From NCBI GenBank assembly GCA_902562645.1, contig CACETY010000009.1:1-48895 (forward strand): a stretch of DNA of 48,895 bases. Direction: 5' to 3'. This DNA is from an uncultured Pelagibacteraceae bacterium (lineage in GTDB: Bacteria; Pseudomonadota; Alphaproteobacteria; Pelagibacterales; Pelagibacteraceae). Positions 32,665-45,970 of the stretch are shown here, in pieces. The notes under the pieces are model-generated. The model had not been told where the DNA came from and did no database searches. It was given only the letters and a program-made list of their open reading frames with translations. Numbering within the stretch: position 1 is the first letter of the stretch; every line of letters starts with the position of its first letter. Both the position numbers and the translations under genes were made by a program.

Positions 32665-32686
32665 TTACTGAATTAATTCAGTAATA
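32665..32686 (+). promoter_or_regulatory. Perfect palindrome between rplL and rpoB
   Basis: A 22-bp perfect inverted repeat (ATTACTGAA, TTAA, TTCAGTAAT) that folds as a 9-bp stem with a 4-base loop. It lies at the place where Escherichia coli has an attenuator and an RNase III site. No U-run follows, so a processing or partial-attenuation role fits better than a full terminator. Confidence 0.55.
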
Positions 32687-32694
32687 CAATAGAT

Positions 32695-35600
32695 ATGCAA
32701 TTATCTTTTACTGAGAAAAAAAACATTAGAAAATCTTTTGGAAAACTAAAAGAAAGCCTTTCAATACCAAATCTAATAGAGGTCCAAAAAAATTCTTATA
32801 AGGAATTAACAGAATTTAAAGGTGATGTGGATCAGCACCTAGTAAAAGGTTTTCATAGAGTTTTTAAAAGCATTTTTCCAATTGAAGATTTGAATGATAA
32901 AGCTACCTTAGAGTATATCTCTTATAGATTAGAAAAACCAAAATTTGATGTTGAGGAATGTATTGCCAGAGGTTTAACTTACTCTGCAGCCTTAAAATGC
33001 GTTCTTAGATTAGTCGTCTATGAAATTGACCAAGAAAATAATACAAAAGATATTCTTTCCGCAAAAGAACAAGAAGTATATATGGGTGAAGTTCCTATGA
33101 TGACTAATAGTGGAACATTTATAACAAACGGTGTTCAAAGAGTAGTTGTTAATCAAATGCACAGGAGCCCTGGAGTATTTTTTGACCATGATAAAGGAAA
33201 ATCTCATGCGAGTGGTAAACTTTTATTTAATTGTAGAGTAATACCAAACCGAGGCTCATGGTTAGACTTTGAATTTGATGTAAAAGATTTTTTATATTTC
33301 AGAATCGACAGAAAAAAGAAAATATTTGTTTCTACTTTGCTACAAGCTTTAGGGTATTCAAAATCAGATATTGTAAACGAATTTTATGAAAAAGAAGCTT
33401 ATACATTTGATCAAAATACAAGAAAATGGAAAACAAAGTTTGATCCTGAGAATTATAAATCTAAAAATTTTTCTGAAGAAATAATAGATGCTAAAACAAA
33501 TAAAATTTTAGTTAAAATTGGAGATCAAATTAACTTTTTGAAAGCAAAAAAATTAGAAAACGAAGGCTTAAAAGAAATATTAGTTTCAAACGAGTCATTA
33601 TATGGGAAGTTTTTACATAATGATCTAGTAATAGGTGAGGATACTTTTAAAATTGGAACCGAAATTAATGAGACAATTATTAACAAAATATTAGATTCCA
33701 ATATAAAGACAATCAATTTTTCAAAAACAAATTCTATTTCAAAAGGACCGTATCTTCTCCAAACAATCTTAAATGATAAAAATGAAAATAAAAATGATGC
33801 GATAACAGAAATTTATAAAATTTTAAGACCAGGAGAACCACCTACTATTGAAATAGCAACGCAAATCTTTAATAACTTATTTTTTAGCTCTGATAGGTAT
33901 GATCTATCTGATGTTGGTAGAGTAAAAATGAACTCAAGACTTGAATTGAGTTGCTCAGACAAAATTACAATCTTAAGAAACGATGACATCTTAGCAATAA
34001 TTAAAAAAATGTTAGACCTACGTGATGGAAAAGATGAAGTTGATGATATTGATCATCTAGGAAACAGAAGAGTAAGATCAGTTGGAGAATTAGTAGAAAA
34101 TCAGGCAAGAATTGGTGTTTATAGAATGGAAAGAGCTATAAAAGAAAAGATGACGACTTTAGATGTTGAGTCTGCAATGCCACAAGACCTTATTAATGCG
34201 AAACCTTTAACGATTTCATTAAAAGATTTTTTTGCAACCTCACAACTTTCTCAATTTATGGATCAAACTAATCCTTTGTCTGAGATAACTCATAAAAGAA
34301 GGGTCTCAGCTTTAGGTCCAGGAGGATTAACAAGAGAAAGAGCAGGATTTGAAGTAAGAGATGTTCATCCCACGCATTATGGCAGAATATGTCCAATAGA
34401 GACTCCAGAAGGTCCTAATATTGGACTTATAAACAGTTTGTCAACTTACTCAAAAATTAACAAGTATGGTTTTATTGAAAGTCCATATAAAAAAGTTGAA
34501 AATGGTGTTGTCCAAGATAAAATTGAATATCTATCAGCAATGGAAGAAACAAAGTTTACAATTGCTCAAGCTAATTCAGTTTTAGATAAAAATGGAAAAT
34601 TTGTTGAGGAATTAGTTTCAAGCCGGGCAAACTTAGACTTTATTCTTTCGAAACCTGAAAATATAGACTATATAGATGTATCACCAAAACAACTTGTATC
34701 CGTTGCTGCATCATTAATACCATTTTTAGAAAATGACGATGCTAATAGAGCTCTCATGGGATCAAATATGATGAGACAGGCTGTGCCACTTCTTAAACCA
34801 GAAGCACCTTTAGTCGGAACAGGTATAGAAAGCGATGTAGCATTAGATTCAGGAGTTACAATTGTCGCTAAAAGAGATGGAACAGTAGACAAAATTGATG
34901 GTAAAAGAATTGTAATTAAAGCTTCTAATGAGAAGGATTACTCAGAATCTGGAGTTGACATTTACAATTTACAAAAATTTAAAAGATCAAATCAAAATAC
35001 CTGCATAAACCAAAAACCACTAGTAAGAGTTGGAGACAGCGTAAAGTCAGGAGATATTATAGCTGATGGACCATCTACTAAAACTGGAGAGTTAGCATTA
35101 GGAAAAAATGTGTCTGTAGCCTTTATGCCCTGGCAAGGATATAATTTTGAGGATTCAATACTCATATCAGAAAGATGTGTAACAGATGACGTATTTACCT
35201 CAATTCATATTGAAGAATACGAAGTGATGGCAAGAGATACAAAATTAGGTGAAGAAGATATAACAAGAGACATACCAAATATAAATGAAGAAGCACTAAA
35301 AAATTTAGATGAATCTGGAATTGTGTATATCGGTGCTGAGGTTAAACCAGGAGATATTTTAGTAGGTAAAGTTACACCAAAAGGAGATTCAGCTTCTGGA
35401 CCAGAAGAAAAATTGCTAAGATCTATTTTTGGAGAAAAAGCTATTGACGTAACTGATACGTCTCTTAAAATGCCAAGCGGAAGTGGTGGAATTGTTGTAG
35501 ATGTTAGAGTGTTTAACAGACACGGAATCGAAAAAGATGAGAGATCAATAACAATTGAAAGAGCAGAGATTGAGAGTGTTCAACAAGATAAGAATGTGGA

Positions 35601-36777
35601 AGAGGAAATCTTGGAAAGAAGTATTAAACAAAGAGCCTCATCAATATTAAGTGATACAAAAATTGTCAAAAAAATTAAAAATTATGAAAAAGGTTCAAAT
35701 TTAACAGAGGAAATAATTTTTGATTTATCAGTTTCTGATCTTTTTAAAATCACAGTTGAAGATACAAAAAAAACAGAAGCTTTGCTTCAGTTAAGGTCTC
35801 AATTTGAAAAAGCAAGAGATGATATTCAAGAAAGATTTGAGGATAAAGTTCTCAAAATAAGACAAGGTGACGACCTATTGCCAAGCGTAATGAAAATGGT
35901 CAAAGTATTTGTTGCAATTAAAAGAAGATTAAGACCTGGAGATAAAATGTCAGGAAGACACGGTAATAAGGGTGTAGTAAGTAAAATTGTTCCAGTGGAG
36001 GATATGCCCTACAGAGCAAATGGAAAACCTGTTGATATAGTTTTAAATCCTTTGGGTGTGCCAAGTAGGATGAACGTAGGACAAATTTTAGAAACTCATC
36101 TTGGATGGTCTTGTAAAGAATTAGGTGAACAGTTAACAGATATAATAAATCAAAATCAAAAAAAAATTGAGAAAGATTTAAAAATTAGTAAGTTTTTACA
36201 ATCTATTTATGGAGATGATGTTTATTCTGAGAATATTGACAAATTAACAAATACTGAATTTAAAGATTTGTGCCAAAACATTCAAAATGGTGTTCCGATT
36301 TCAACTCCTGTATTTGATGGCGCAAAAGAGCAAGACGTTACAAAAATGCTAGATTTAGCAAAATTACCAAATTCGGGGCAAACCACATTATGGGATGGTA
36401 GAACAGGAGAAAAATTTGATAGACCTGTTACAGTAGGAATAATTTATATGCTTAAATTACACCATCTTGTAGAGGATAAAATACATGCAAGATCTACAGG
36501 TCCATATAGTTTAGTTACACAACAACCTCTTGGAGGAAAGGCTCAATTAGGTGGTCAAAGATTTGGAGAAATGGAGGTTTGGGCTTTAGAAGCTTACGGT
36601 GCCTCTTATACACTTCAAGAAATTTTAACAGTCAAATCAGATGATGTTGCAGGTAGAGTAAAAGTTTATGAAACTATTGTTAAAGGTGAAGAGAATTTTG
36701 AGTCTGGAATACCAGAGTCGTTTAACGTATTAGTAAAAGAGATAAAATCACTAGCATTAAATGTGGAGCTTAATTAA
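32695..36777 (+). CDS. rpoB: RNA polymerase beta subunit
   Basis: 1360 residues, normal for alphaproteobacteria. The rifampicin-binding region ([20 protein letters not shown]) and the C-terminal [11 protein letters not shown] and [20 protein letters not shown] blocks are intact. It forms half of the catalytic cleft with RpoC, which starts 3 bp downstream. No inteins or insertions were noticed. Confidence 0.97.
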   Translation: MQLSFTEKKNIRKSFGKLKESLSIPNLIEVQKNSYKELTEFKGDVDQHLVKGFHRVFKSIFPIEDLNDKATLEYISYRLEKPKFDVEECIARGLTYSAALKCVLRLVVYEIDQENNTKDILSAKEQEVYMGEVPMMTNSGTFITNGVQRVVVNQMHRSPGVFFDHDKGKSHASGKLLFNCRVIPNRGSWLDFEFDVKDFLYFRIDRKKKIFVSTLLQALGYSKSDIVNEFYEKEAYTFDQNTRKWKTKFDPENYKSKNFSEEIIDAKTNKILVKIGDQINFLKAKKLENEGLKEILVSNESLYGKFLHNDLVIGEDTFKIGTEINETIINKILDSNIKTINFSKTNSISKGPYLLQTILNDKNENKNDAITEIYKILRPGEPPTIEIATQIFNNLFFSSDRYDLSDVGRVKMNSRLELSCSDKITILRNDDILAIIKKMLDLRDGKDEVDDIDHLGNRRVRSVGELVENQARIGVYRMERAIKEKMTTLDVESAMPQDLINAKPLTISLKDFFATSQLSQFMDQTNPLSEITHKRRVSALGPGGLTRERAGFEVRDVHPTHYGRICPIETPEGPNIGLINSLSTYSKINKYGFIESPYKKVENGVVQDKIEYLSAMEETKFTIAQANSVLDKNGKFVEELVSSRANLDFILSKPENIDYIDVSPKQLVSVAASLIPFLENDDANRALMGSNMMRQAVPLLKPEAPLVGTGIESDVALDSGVTIVAKRDGTVDKIDGKRIVIKASNEKDYSESGVDIYNLQKFKRSNQNTCINQKPLVRVGDSVKSGDIIADGPSTKTGELALGKNVSVAFMPWQGYNFEDSILISERCVTDDVFTSIHIEEYEVMARDTKLGEEDITRDIPNINEEALKNLDESGIVYIGAEVKPGDILVGKVTPKGDSASGPEEKLLRSIFGEKAIDVTDTSLKMPSGSGGIVVDVRVFNRHGIEKDERSITIERAEIESVQQDKNVEEEILERSIKQRASSILSDTKIVKKIKNYEKGSNLTEEIIFDLSVSDLFKITVEDTKKTEALLQLRSQFEKARDDIQERFEDKVLKIRQGDDLLPSVMKMVKVFVAIKRRLRPGDKMSGRHGNKGVVSKIVPVEDMPYRANGKPVDIVLNPLGVPSRMNVGQILETHLGWSCKELGEQLTDIINQNQKKIEKDLKISKFLQSIYGDDVYSENIDKLTNTEFKDLCQNIQNGVPISTPVFDGAKEQDVTKMLDLAKLPNSGQTTLWDGRTGEKFDRPVTVGIIYMLKLHHLVEDKIHARSTGPYSLVTQQPLGGKAQLGGQRFGEMEVWALEAYGASYTLQEILTVKSDDVAGRVKVYETIVKGEENFESGIPESFNVLVKEIKSLALNVELN

Positions 36778-36780
36778 AAT

Positions 36781-39700
36781 ATGAGTAAAGAACTATCAGA
36801 TTTATTTAAATCTTCAGAAATTTCAGAAGCACAAAATTTTAATAGTATAAAGATTACACTGGCAAGTCCTGAAAAAATAAAGTCATGGACTTTTGGTGAA
36901 ATTAAAAAACCTGAGACAATAAATTATAGAACTTTTAGACCAGAAAAAGATGGTCTTTTCTGTGCTAGAATATTTGGCCCTATAAAGGATTATGAATGTC
37001 TATGCGGTAAATATAAGAGAATGAAATTCAGAGGAATAATTTGTGAAAAATGTGGAGTAGAGGTAACAAAATCAAATGTTCGTAGAGAAAGAATGGGTCA
37101 CATTAATCTTGCAACACCCGTTGCCCACATTTGGTTTTTAAAATCATTGCCTAGTAGAATTTCATTAGCAATTGATATGAAGCTTAAGGAAGTAGAAAGA
37201 GTTTTGTATTTTGAAAATTTTATAGTTATTGAGCCCGGGTTAACAGGTCTAAAAAAGAATCAATTGTTAGGTGAGGAAGAATTAATTAAATATCAAGATG
37301 ATTATGGTGAAGAGGCATTTACTGCCGGTATCGGTGCAGAGGCAATATTAGAGATTTTAAAATCCATAAACTTAGAAGAAGAGAGAGAAACTCTTATAAA
37401 AAGTATTAAAGAAACTAAATCCAAAGTATCAGAAGAAAGATCAATAAAAAGACTAAAACTAATCGAGTCTTTCATTGAAACTGGAAATAAACCAGAGTGG
37501 ATGATATTAACTACTGTACCAGTTATACCACCTGAATTAAGACCTTTAGTACCTCTAGATGGAGGCAGATTCGCTACATCTGATTTAAATGATTTATATA
37601 GAAGAGTAATAAATAGAAATAATAGATTAAAAAGACTAATTGATTTAAAAGCTCCAGACATAATTGTCAGAAATGAGAAAAGAATGTTGCAGGAGTCTGT
37701 AGATGCACTGTTTGATAATGGTAGAAGAGGAAGAGTTATAACAGGAACTAATAAGAGACCCCTAAAATCACTTGCAGAAATGCTAAAAGGTAAGCAAGGA
37801 AGATTCAGACAAAATTTGTTAGGAAAAAGAGTAGATTATTCAGGGAGGTCAGTAATAGTAGTTGGTCCAGATCTAAAATTACATGAGTGTGGACTACCAA
37901 AAAAAATGGCTTTAGAGTTATTTAAACCATTTTTGTACGCTAGGCTAAATAAATTAGGATTAGCATCTACCATTAAACAAGCAAAAAAATTAGTTGAAAA
38001 GGAAAGAACTGAGGTTTGGGACGCACTAGAACTTATAGTGAGAGAACACCCAGTAATATTAAATAGAGCACCAACACTTCACAGGTTAGGTGTTCAAGCT
38101 TTTGAACCAAAACTAATTGAAGGTAATGCAATAGAGCTTCATCCCTTAACATGTGCTGCATTTAATGCTGATTTTGATGGAGATCAAATGGCAGTGCACG
38201 TTCCATTAAGTTTAGAGGCACAATTAGAGGCTAGAGTATTGATGATGTCTACAAACAACATCTTAAGTCCTTCTAATGGTAAACCAATAATTGTACCAAG
38301 TCAGGATATGATATTAGGGATCTATTATTTATCACAACCTCCAGTTCAAACTGAGAGGGTCGAGGGATATTTTATTAACATATCTGAAATAGAACATGCA
38401 TTAGAAACTGGGCAGATCAAAGTGCATTCAAGAATTGTGTCTAGATTTGAGACTATAGATGAAAAAGGAAATGCTAAATTTGAAAAACATATAAGCACAG
38501 CTGGTAGATTTTTATTATCAAGTATAATACCAAAAAATGTAAATAATAAATTTTCTTTAATAGACAGATTGCTACCAAAAAAAATAGTTTCTGAAGTTAT
38601 TGACCATGTATTCAGGTTTTCAGGCCAAAAAAGTACTGTAATATTTTGTGATAGATTAAAAGATATTGGATTTAAACATGCGTTTAAAGCTGGAATTTCA
38701 TTTGGAAAAGACGATCTTTTAATACCAGATAATAAAGAACAATTAATTGATGAAACTAAAAAACTTATTGCAGACTATGAAGGTCAGTATGCTGAAGGAC
38801 TTATAACAAGAGGAGAAAAGTACAATAAAGTTATTGATGCTTGGTCTAAATGTACAGACAGAGTTGCATCTGAAATGATGAAAAGAATTTCAGCAACTGA
38901 AGTTACAGATGAGGGGTTAAAAATTAACTCAGTATTTATGATGGCCGATAGTGGTGCCAGAGGATCAGCAGCACAGATGAAACAATTAGCTGGGATGAGA
39001 GGTTTAATTGCAAAACCATCAGGTGAAATAATTGAGACACCAATCACATCTAACTTTAAAGAAGGTCTTACTGCATTAGAATACTTTAATTCGACACATG
39101 GTGCTAGAAAAGGTTTGGCTGATACGGCACTTAAAACAGCTAGTTCAGGTTATTTAACTAGAAGACTTTGTGATGTTGCTCAAGATTTAACAATTACAAA
39201 AAAAAAATGTGACAATCCAAGTTATATAAAACTTTCAGAGGTTTTAGAGGGTGGAAACATCATGGTAAGTCTATCAGAGAGAGCTTTAGGTAGGGTTACA
39301 GCAACGGATGTTAAGAATCCATTGTCAGGAGAAATAATAATTAAAAAAGAAGAGATGATAGATGAGGCTGCTTGTGAAAAGATTGATGCAGCTGGGGTTA
39401 AAACATTAAATGTTTATTCGGTTATGACTTGTAGTTCAAAAGATGGGGTATGCGCAACATGTTATGGAAGAGATTTATCAAGAGGAAAAATGGTTCATGT
39501 TGGTGAAGCAATAGGTATGATATCAGCACAGTCAATTGGTGAACCAGGAACACAGCTAACTATGAGAACTTTTCACGTGGGTGGCACAGCATCAGTAAAA
39601 CAAGAATCACAAATAGTATCAAATTCTGAGGGAACCCTTAAAATTGTAAATACAAATTTAATTAAAGACTCAAAAAACAATCAAATTGTTATGGGAAGAA

Positions 39701-40944
39701 ATACGGAGATATCAATAGAAGATGAGAAAGGATTACAAGTTGCATCTTATAAAGTGCCATATGGGTCTAAATTATATTTTGAAAATGATCAAAAAGTAAA
39801 AAAAGGTGCAAAGATTTGTGAGTGGGATCCATACACTACACCTGTAATTGCAGAAAAAGATGGTATTGCGAACTATGTTGATTTAATAGATGGTGTTTCA
39901 ATTGCTGAAACTGTTGATGATGCAACCGGTATTTCTACTAAAGCTGTAGTTGATTGGAAAACACAATCTAAAAATACTGATCTTAAGCCTAGAATAACTT
40001 TAAGAGATTCAAAAGGAAATGTAATCAAAAAAGCAGACGATAACGAAGCAAGATATTATCTTGTACCAGATTCTATTTTATCTGTAAAAGATGGAGCAAA
40101 AATTTCTGCAGGTGATGTTATAGCTAGATTACCTAAGGAAACTACAAAAACAAAAGATATTACCGGAGGATTACCTAGAGTAGCAGAGTTATTTGAAGCA
40201 AGAAAAGCCAAAGATAGCGCAATTATTGCAGAAAATGATGGAAGCGTTATATTTGGAAAAGAAGTTAGAGGAAAACAGAGGGTAACAATAGAGTCAGAAG
40301 ATGGAGACACTTCAAGTTATTTAATTCCAAAAGGTAAGCATATTAATTTTAACCAAGGTGAAAAAATTAAAAAAGGTGAATATTTGCTTGATGGACAACC
40401 TTTGCCTCATGATATTTTAAGAATTTTAGGAATAGAGGAATTAACTGAATATTTTGTAAATCAAGTTCAAGAGGTTTATAGACTTCAAGGAGTTATAATT
40501 AATGATAAACATATTGAAACTATTTTAAGACAAATGTTGAAAAAAGTAGAGGTAAAAGAAACGGGTGATAGTAAATTATTACCAGGTGAAGTAGTAGATA
40601 GAATAAAATTTGATACAATGAATGAAGAGTTAGTTGCAGATGGAAAAAAACCTGCAATAGGTGAAAGAGTGTTAATGGGTATAACTAAAGCATCATTACA
40701 AACAGAGTCATTTATTTCAGCGGCCTCATTCCAAGAAACAACAAGAGTTCTAACAGATGCTGCAATTAAAGGTAAAGTTGATAAACTAACAGGCTTAAAA
40801 GAAAATGTTATTGTTGGTAGACTAGTTCCAGCAGGCACAGGATCTATTAAAAATACTTGGAATAAAAAAGCAATTGATGATGACCAGAAATTTTTATCTG
40901 AGCAAGAAAGTTCAGTTTCATCAGAAGCTCAAATAAACCAATAA
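36781..40944 (+). CDS. rpoC: RNA polymerase beta' subunit
   Basis: 1387 residues. N-terminal zinc-site cysteines (from C73, CLCG then CEKCG), the catalytic Mg-binding loop D464-F-D466-G-D468 ([12 protein letters not shown]), and the trigger/bridge regions ([21 protein letters not shown]) are present. Its stop is followed by a 157-bp spacer with the promoter and leader of the str operon. Confidence 0.97.
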   Translation: MSKELSDLFKSSEISEAQNFNSIKITLASPEKIKSWTFGEIKKPETINYRTFRPEKDGLFCARIFGPIKDYECLCGKYKRMKFRGIICEKCGVEVTKSNVRRERMGHINLATPVAHIWFLKSLPSRISLAIDMKLKEVERVLYFENFIVIEPGLTGLKKNQLLGEEELIKYQDDYGEEAFTAGIGAEAILEILKSINLEEERETLIKSIKETKSKVSEERSIKRLKLIESFIETGNKPEWMILTTVPVIPPELRPLVPLDGGRFATSDLNDLYRRVINRNNRLKRLIDLKAPDIIVRNEKRMLQESVDALFDNGRRGRVITGTNKRPLKSLAEMLKGKQGRFRQNLLGKRVDYSGRSVIVVGPDLKLHECGLPKKMALELFKPFLYARLNKLGLASTIKQAKKLVEKERTEVWDALELIVREHPVILNRAPTLHRLGVQAFEPKLIEGNAIELHPLTCAAFNADFDGDQMAVHVPLSLEAQLEARVLMMSTNNILSPSNGKPIIVPSQDMILGIYYLSQPPVQTERVEGYFINISEIEHALETGQIKVHSRIVSRFETIDEKGNAKFEKHISTAGRFLLSSIIPKNVNNKFSLIDRLLPKKIVSEVIDHVFRFSGQKSTVIFCDRLKDIGFKHAFKAGISFGKDDLLIPDNKEQLIDETKKLIADYEGQYAEGLITRGEKYNKVIDAWSKCTDRVASEMMKRISATEVTDEGLKINSVFMMADSGARGSAAQMKQLAGMRGLIAKPSGEIIETPITSNFKEGLTALEYFNSTHGARKGLADTALKTASSGYLTRRLCDVAQDLTITKKKCDNPSYIKLSEVLEGGNIMVSLSERALGRVTATDVKNPLSGEIIIKKEEMIDEAACEKIDAAGVKTLNVYSVMTCSSKDGVCATCYGRDLSRGKMVHVGEAIGMISAQSIGEPGTQLTMRTFHVGGTASVKQESQIVSNSEGTLKIVNTNLIKDSKNNQIVMGRNTEISIEDEKGLQVASYKVPYGSKLYFENDQKVKKGAKICEWDPYTTPVIAEKDGIANYVDLIDGVSIAETVDDATGISTKAVVDWKTQSKNTDLKPRITLRDSKGNVIKKADDNEARYYLVPDSILSVKDGAKISAGDVIARLPKETTKTKDITGGLPRVAELFEARKAKDSAIIAENDGSVIFGKEVRGKQRVTIESEDGDTSSYLIPKGKHINFNQGEKIKKGEYLLDGQPLPHDILRILGIEELTEYFVNQVQEVYRLQGVIINDKHIETILRQMLKKVEVKETGDSKLLPGEVVDRIKFDTMNEELVADGKKPAIGERVLMGITKASLQTESFISAASFQETTRVLTDAAIKGKVDKLTGLKENVIVGRLVPAGTGSIKNTWNKKAIDDDQKFLSEQESSVSSEAQINQ

Positions 40945-40972
40945 AATTAACCCTTTTTTTCCTTTATTTAGT

Positions 40973-41000
40973 TTGACAAATACAATTTCTAATGTATTTT
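40973..41000 (+). promoter_or_regulatory. Candidate promoter of the rpsL operon
   Basis: A perfect TTGACA (40973-40978), 16-bp spacer and TATTTT (40995-41000) lie 102 bp before rpsL, in the only sizeable gap of the 32-48 kb block. Confidence 0.6.
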
Positions 41001-41022
41001 GGCCATGTTTTTGGTTGGAATG

Positions 41023-41069
41023 TAGTGACTAGTTCACTAAACGCTGCCACAAATAACATGTCAGTTATT
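41023..41069 (+). promoter_or_regulatory. Two small hairpins in the rpsL leader
   Basis: TAGTGA-CTAGT-TCACTA (41023-41039) and AATAAC-ATGTCA-GTTATT (41052-41069), each with a 6-bp stem, lie between the promoter and rpsL. They could form a ribosomal-protein binding leader for feedback control, as known for str operons elsewhere, although there the site is usually between rpsL and rpsG. Confidence 0.4.
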
Positions 41070-41101
41070 TTCATCAAAAATATAATTTAAACAAAATTTT
41101 T

Positions 41102-41473
41102 ATGCCAACTATTAACCAGTTAGTTAGAAAAAGTAGAGATAAACAAGTTACTAGAAACAAGGTCCCAGCTTTGCAAAAGCAACCTTTAAAAAGAGGTGTA
41201 TGTGTAAAAGTTTATACAACTACACCGAAAAAACCAAATTCAGCTTTAAGAAAAGTTGCACGTGTAAGACTTTCAAATGGTTTTGAGGTAACTGCATATA
41301 TTCCTGGAGAAGGTCATAACTTGCAAGAACACTCTGTTGTTTTAATTAGAGGAGGAAGAGTTAAAGATTTACCTGGAGTTAGATATCATATCTTAAGAGG
41401 TAACTTGGATACTCAAGGAGTTGCTAATAGAAAACAAAGACGATCACTTTACGGAACAAAAAAAGGTAAATAA
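41102..41473 (+). CDS. rpsL: 30S ribosomal protein S12
   Basis: 123 residues, the standard bacterial length. Contains [15 protein letters not shown] and the [13 protein letters not shown] loop near the decoding site. Lys in KKPNS is the usual streptomycin-sensitive residue. rpsG starts 2 bp after the stop. Confidence 0.96.
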   Translation: MPTINQLVRKSRDKQVTRNKVPALQKQPLKRGVCVKVYTTTPKKPNSALRKVARVRLSNGFEVTAYIPGEGHNLQEHSVVLIRGGRVKDLPGVRYHILRGNLDTQGVANRKQRRSLYGTKKGK

Positions 41474-41475
41474 GC

Positions 41476-41946
41476 ATGTCTAGAAAAAGAAAAGCTCCAA
41501 AAAAATTACCTGTCATAGATCCAAAATATAAATCAACAATTATTCCAAAATTAATAAACTCTATAATGTATGATGGAAAAAAAACTATTGCTGAAAAAAT
41601 TATTTATGATGCGATTGATAAGATAAAAACCAAATCTAAAGATGAACCATTAAATGTATTTAATGATGCAATTAATAATATAAGACCTACAGTTGAAGTT
41701 AGATCAAGGAGAGTTGGAGGTGCTACTTATCAGGTTCCAGTGGAAGTTAAATCTAAAAGATCTCAGGCATTAGCATTGAGATGGTTAGTTGATGCATCAA
41801 GAAAACGTAAAGATAAAAATATGTCAGATAAGATTTTCAATGAAATATTTGATGCTTACCAGAATAGAGGTGCAGCAATTAAAAAAAAAGAGGATACACA
41901 TAAAATGGCAGAGTCAAATAAAGCTTTTGCTCATTTTAGATGGTAA
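41476..41946 (+). CDS. rpsG: 30S ribosomal protein S7
   Basis: 156 residues. Motifs [22 protein letters not shown] and [10 protein letters not shown] are typical of S7, which nucleates the 30S head. The gap to fusA is 6 bp. Confidence 0.96.
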   Translation: MSRKRKAPKKLPVIDPKYKSTIIPKLINSIMYDGKKTIAEKIIYDAIDKIKTKSKDEPLNVFNDAINNIRPTVEVRSRRVGGATYQVPVEVKSKRSQALALRWLVDASRKRKDKNMSDKIFNEIFDAYQNRGAAIKKKEDTHKMAESNKAFAHFRW

Positions 41947-41952
41947 AGAATA

Positions 41953-44028
41953 ATGGCAAGAACACATACATTAGATAAATATAGAAATATTGGAATTATG
42001 GCACACATAGATGCCGGCAAAACTACAACCACTGAAAGAATTCTTTATTATACAGGTAAAAGTCATAAAATAGGCGAGGTTCATGATGGTGCAGCTACCA
42101 TGGATTGGATGGAGCAAGAACAAGAAAGAGGCATAACAATTACTTCTGCTGCAACGACTTGTTTTTGGAATGATCACAGAATTAATATTATAGATACACC
42201 TGGACATGTAGATTTTACAATAGAAGTAGAAAGATCCTTAAAAGTATTAGATGGTGCTGTTGCAGTATTTGATGGTGTTGCAGGTGTAGAGCCTCAATCT
42301 GAAACTGTTTGGAGACAAGCTGATAAATATAAAGTTCCAAGGATCTGTTTTGTTAATAAATTAGATAGAACCGGTGCAGATTTTTTTAGATGTGTAGGAA
42401 TGATAAAAGAAAGACTTGGAGCTAAACCCTTGGTTATGCAAGTACCTATTGGCGTTGAGGCATCTTTAAAAGGTGTTGTCGATCTTATTAAAATGAAAGC
42501 TGTTGTATGGAAAAATGAAGACTTAGGCGCAGCATGGGAATTAGTTGATATACCAGATGATTTAAAAGAAATATCTACAAAATATCGACAAGAGTTGGTT
42601 GAAACGGCAGTAGAGCAGGATGAAAAACTTATGGAAGACTATCTTGGTGGCAAAGATATCTCTGAAGAAGATCTAATTAAATGTATAAGGAAGGGATGTT
42701 TAGGGTTCGACTTTGTTCCTGTGTTAACTGGTTCAGCATTTAAAAATAAAGGTGTCCAACCTTTATTAGATGCTGTTGTTAATTATCTACCTAGTCCAGA
42801 GGACATAGGCTCAATAAAAGGTACAAAACCAGGATCTGAAGATGAAATTGAAATGAAATTTGATGATAATGCGCCTTTTTCTGCTTTAGCATTTAAAGTT
42901 GCGAATGACCCATTTGTAGGAAGTTTAACATTTATAAGAATTTACTCAGGAACTGTTAAATCTGGTACTGGAATTTATAATACATCTAAAGATAAAGAGG
43001 AAAGAGTTGGTAGAATGCTTCTAATGCACGCTAATTCAAGAGAAGATATAAAAGAAGCAAACGCAGGTGACATTGTTGCGCTAGCAGGACTTAAAAATAC
43101 GATAACAGGACATACTCTTGCAAATAAAGACACACCAGTATTACTAGAGCCAATGGAATTTCCTGATCCTGTAATAGAAATTGCTGTAGAACCAAAAACA
43201 AAAGCTGACCAAGAAAAAATGGGTGAAGCTTTAGGAAGATTAGCAAAAGAAGATCCATCTTTTAGAGTTACATCTGACGAAGAGTCTGGCCAAACAATTA
43301 TAAAAGGTATGGGTGAACTACACTTAGATATTATTGTAGATAGAATGAAACGAGAATTTAAAGTTGAAGCAAATGTAGGAGCACCTCAAGTTGCTTATAG
43401 GGAAACAATTCTTTCACATGCCGAAAATGATTATACTCACAAAAAACAAAGTGGTGGGGCTGGTCAATTTGCAAGAGTAAAACTAACTGTTGAACCTCTT
43501 GAGCCAGGCAAAGGTAGAGAAATAGAAAGTAAAATTAAAGGTGGTGCAATTCCAAAAGAATTTATTCCTGGTGTTGAAAAAGGGGTTGAAACGGTTGCAG
43601 ATGGCGGAATATTAGCAGGATTTCCACTTATCGACTACAAAGTTACAATCGTTGATGGTTTACATCATGATGTAGACTCAAGTGTACTAGCATTCGAACT
43701 TGCATCAAGACAATGTTTTAAAGAAGCTTGCACGAAAGCTACACTAAAATTATTAGAACCAATAATGAGAGTAGAAGTAGTCACTCCAGAAGATTATATG
43801 GGAGACGTGATTGGTGATTTAAATAGTAGAAGAGGACAAATTAGTACCCAGGAACAAAGAGGTAATGCAACAGTAATAACTGCAATGGTACCGTTGGCTA
43901 ATATGTTTGGATATATTAATAATTTGAGATCAATGTCTCAAGGTAGAGCACAATATTCTATGTTTTTTGATCATTATGACAAGGTTCCTCAAAATGTACA
44001 AGATGAAGTAACTAAAAAAACAGGTTAA
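41953..44028 (+). CDS. fusA: Elongation factor G
   Basis: 691 residues. GTPase motifs [10 protein letters not shown] (17-26), DTPGHVDFT and [10 protein letters not shown] are intact, and the domain IV/V region is complete ([22 protein letters not shown]). It drives translocation. rpsJ follows after 2 bp: there is no tuf here, unlike most alphaproteobacterial str operons. Confidence 0.97.
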   Translation: MARTHTLDKYRNIGIMAHIDAGKTTTTERILYYTGKSHKIGEVHDGAATMDWMEQEQERGITITSAATTCFWNDHRINIIDTPGHVDFTIEVERSLKVLDGAVAVFDGVAGVEPQSETVWRQADKYKVPRICFVNKLDRTGADFFRCVGMIKERLGAKPLVMQVPIGVEASLKGVVDLIKMKAVVWKNEDLGAAWELVDIPDDLKEISTKYRQELVETAVEQDEKLMEDYLGGKDISEEDLIKCIRKGCLGFDFVPVLTGSAFKNKGVQPLLDAVVNYLPSPEDIGSIKGTKPGSEDEIEMKFDDNAPFSALAFKVANDPFVGSLTFIRIYSGTVKSGTGIYNTSKDKEERVGRMLLMHANSREDIKEANAGDIVALAGLKNTITGHTLANKDTPVLLEPMEFPDPVIEIAVEPKTKADQEKMGEALGRLAKEDPSFRVTSDEESGQTIIKGMGELHLDIIVDRMKREFKVEANVGAPQVAYRETILSHAENDYTHKKQSGGAGQFARVKLTVEPLEPGKGREIESKIKGGAIPKEFIPGVEKGVETVADGGILAGFPLIDYKVTIVDGLHHDVDSSVLAFELASRQCFKEACTKATLKLLEPIMRVEVVTPEDYMGDVIGDLNSRRGQISTQEQRGNATVITAMVPLANMFGYINNLRSMSQGRAQYSMFFDHYDKVPQNVQDEVTKKTG

Positions 44029-44030
44029 AT

Positions 44031-44339
44031 ATGGAAAAGCAAAATATTAGAATAAAATTAAGAGCTTACGATAACAAGGTGCTTGATCAATCTACAGAGG
44101 AAATAGTTAATACTGTAAAAAGAACAGGTGCAAATATTAAAGGTCCAATACCACTGCCAACTAAAAAAGAAAGATATACAGTTCTAAGATCACCACATAT
44201 TGATAAAAAAAGTAGGGAGCAGTTTGAAACAAGAACACATAAAAGATTAATCGATATTATTGAACCAACACCAGCTACAGTAGAAGCATTAATGAAATTA
44301 GATTTGGCATCAGGTGTTGATGTGGAGATTAAAATATAA
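44031..44339 (+). CDS. rpsJ: 30S ribosomal protein S10
   Basis: 102 residues, with [15 protein letters not shown] and the loop [14 protein letters not shown]. First gene of the S10 cluster; no separate promoter is visible in the 2-bp gap after fusA. One-base overlap with rplC. Confidence 0.96.
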   Translation: MEKQNIRIKLRAYDNKVLDQSTEEIVNTVKRTGANIKGPIPLPTKKERYTVLRSPHIDKKSREQFETRTHKRLIDIIEPTPATVEALMKLDLASGVDVEIKI

Positions 44340-45046
44340 TGAGTGAAATTGGATTAATAGGTAAAAAAATTGGCATGACTAGAGAGTTTTATAAATCAGG
44401 TCAATCAGTACCAGTAACAGTATTAAAAGTCGAAAAAGGAAGAATTGTACAAATTATAGATAAAGAAAAACGTGGTTATAGCGCTATACAACTTGGATTT
44501 GGAAGAATAAAAAATTCCAAATTATCAAAAGCAATGAAAGGTTATTTTGCAAAAAAAAATACAGAAGCTAGAAAAATTTTAAAAGAATTTAGAGTAAAAG
44601 ATATAGATCAATATAAAGAGGGAAATGAATTTGGAATTGAAATTTTTAAAGATATAAAATTTTTAGATGTAAAATCTAAAACTATAGGTAAAGGTTTTGC
44701 AGGTGCAATGAAAAGACATAACTTTGGTGGATTAAGAGCATCTCATGGTGTATCAATTTCTCATAGAGCCCATGGATCGACAGGTCAAAATCAAGATCCT
44801 GGAAAAGTATTTAAAGGGAAAAAAATGGCAGGTCATATGGGTGATAAATTGCGATCAATGCAAAATCTAGAAATAATAAAAACAGATATAGACAATGAGT
44901 TAATATATTTAAAAGGATCAATACCAGGAAGCAAAAATTCAGAAGTATTATTAAAAAAAGCAGTAAAAAATATAAATAAATTAACTATTGCTGAAAAAAA
45001 TGAAATTTCAGAAAAATCTAAAAAAGTAAAAGATAAAAAAAAATAA
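44339..45046 (+). CDS. rplC: 50S ribosomal protein L3
   Basis: 235 residues. [11 protein letters not shown] at the N-terminus and the conserved loop [19 protein letters not shown] region are present. The Lys-rich C-terminal tail is slightly longer than the core family. Confidence 0.95.
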   Translation: MSEIGLIGKKIGMTREFYKSGQSVPVTVLKVEKGRIVQIIDKEKRGYSAIQLGFGRIKNSKLSKAMKGYFAKKNTEARKILKEFRVKDIDQYKEGNEFGIEIFKDIKFLDVKSKTIGKGFAGAMKRHNFGGLRASHGVSISHRAHGSTGQNQDPGKVFKGKKMAGHMGDKLRSMQNLEIIKTDIDNELIYLKGSIPGSKNSEVLLKKAVKNINKLTIAEKNEISEKSKKVKDKKK

Positions 45047-45049
45047 TTT

Positions 45050-45670
45050 ATGAAATTAGAAAAAATTAATATTGACGGTAAAAAAGCATCTATAGAGATA
45101 TCTGATAAAATTATAGCAGCAAAAATAAATCCTAGATTAGTCAGCCAAGTACTTTATAAAACAAATGCAAATTACAAAGGTAGAAAAGCAAAGACTAAGC
45201 AAAAAAATGAAATTACAGGATCTACATCAAAAATATATGCCCAAAAAGGTACTGGTAATGCAAGACATGCTAGTAAAAAAGCTCCAATATTCGTTGGGGG
45301 AGGAATAGCTCACGGTCCAAAAGGAGAGTTAAACCATAAAAAAAGAAAATTAAATAAAAGTGAAAAAAAATTAAGCATTGCATCCTTAATAACTAAAAAA
45401 AATAATTTAAATGATTTAATAATTATCGATGATATTCAAAAACAAATTTTAAAAACTAAAGAAATGAATAGCTTATTAATAAAGTTTGAGGCAAGAAATT
45501 CAATAATTATTGCAGATAAAAAATCTAAAGATAATATTTACAAATCTGTAAGAAACATTCCAAATGTAAAAATCACTGATGTTAATCATTTTAGCGCTTA
45601 TGATTTAGCTAAATTTAAAAAAGTAATTTTTACAGAAACTTCAATTAAAGAGCTTGAAAAGAGATACTAA
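45050..45670 (+). CDS. rplD: 50S ribosomal protein L4
   Basis: 206 residues. Contains the extended loop KIYAQKGTGNARHASKKAPIFVGG-type sequence that reaches into the exit tunnel. One-base overlap with rplW. In E. coli L4 represses this operon; no comparable leader is seen here. Confidence 0.94.
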   Translation: MKLEKINIDGKKASIEISDKIIAAKINPRLVSQVLYKTNANYKGRKAKTKQKNEITGSTSKIYAQKGTGNARHASKKAPIFVGGGIAHGPKGELNHKKRKLNKSEKKLSIASLITKKNNLNDLIIIDDIQKQILKTKEMNSLLIKFEARNSIIIADKKSKDNIYKSVRNIPNVKITDVNHFSAYDLAKFKKVIFTETSIKELEKRY

Positions 45671-45966
45671 TGATGGAAAAACTTCACATATACGATAAAA
45701 TACTTTCACCCTTAGTTACAGAAAAGTCAACTAATCTCTCTGAGCAGAACAAAATTACATTTAAAGTTCATTCTAAGGCTAACAAAAAAAATTTAAAAAA
45801 AAATATTGAAAAAATATTTAAAGTTAATGTGACGAAAGTAAATATTGTAAATAAAAAGACAAGATACAAAACAACTAGAGGAAAAAAAGTTAAAGTTAAA
45901 GGATTTAAGAAAGCAATTATAACACTTAAAAAAGGTCAAAATATAGATTTGACAACAGGAATTTAA
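45670..45966 (+). CDS. rplW: 50S ribosomal protein L23
   Basis: 98 residues. LSPLVTEKST at the N-terminus and FKVNVTKVNIVN are the L23 signature. It sits at the tunnel exit and is the docking site for trigger factor. Tandem ATG codons leave a one-residue start ambiguity. Confidence 0.94.
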   Translation: MMEKLHIYDKILSPLVTEKSTNLSEQNKITFKVHSKANKKNLKKNIEKIFKVNVTKVNIVNKKTRYKTTRGKKVKVKGFKKAIITLKKGQNIDLTTGI

Positions 45967-45970
45967 ATAT

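Noticed and set aside
32665..32686. The rplL-rpoB palindrome as a Rho-independent terminator
   Set aside because: No run of T follows the stem, and the stem is AT-rich.
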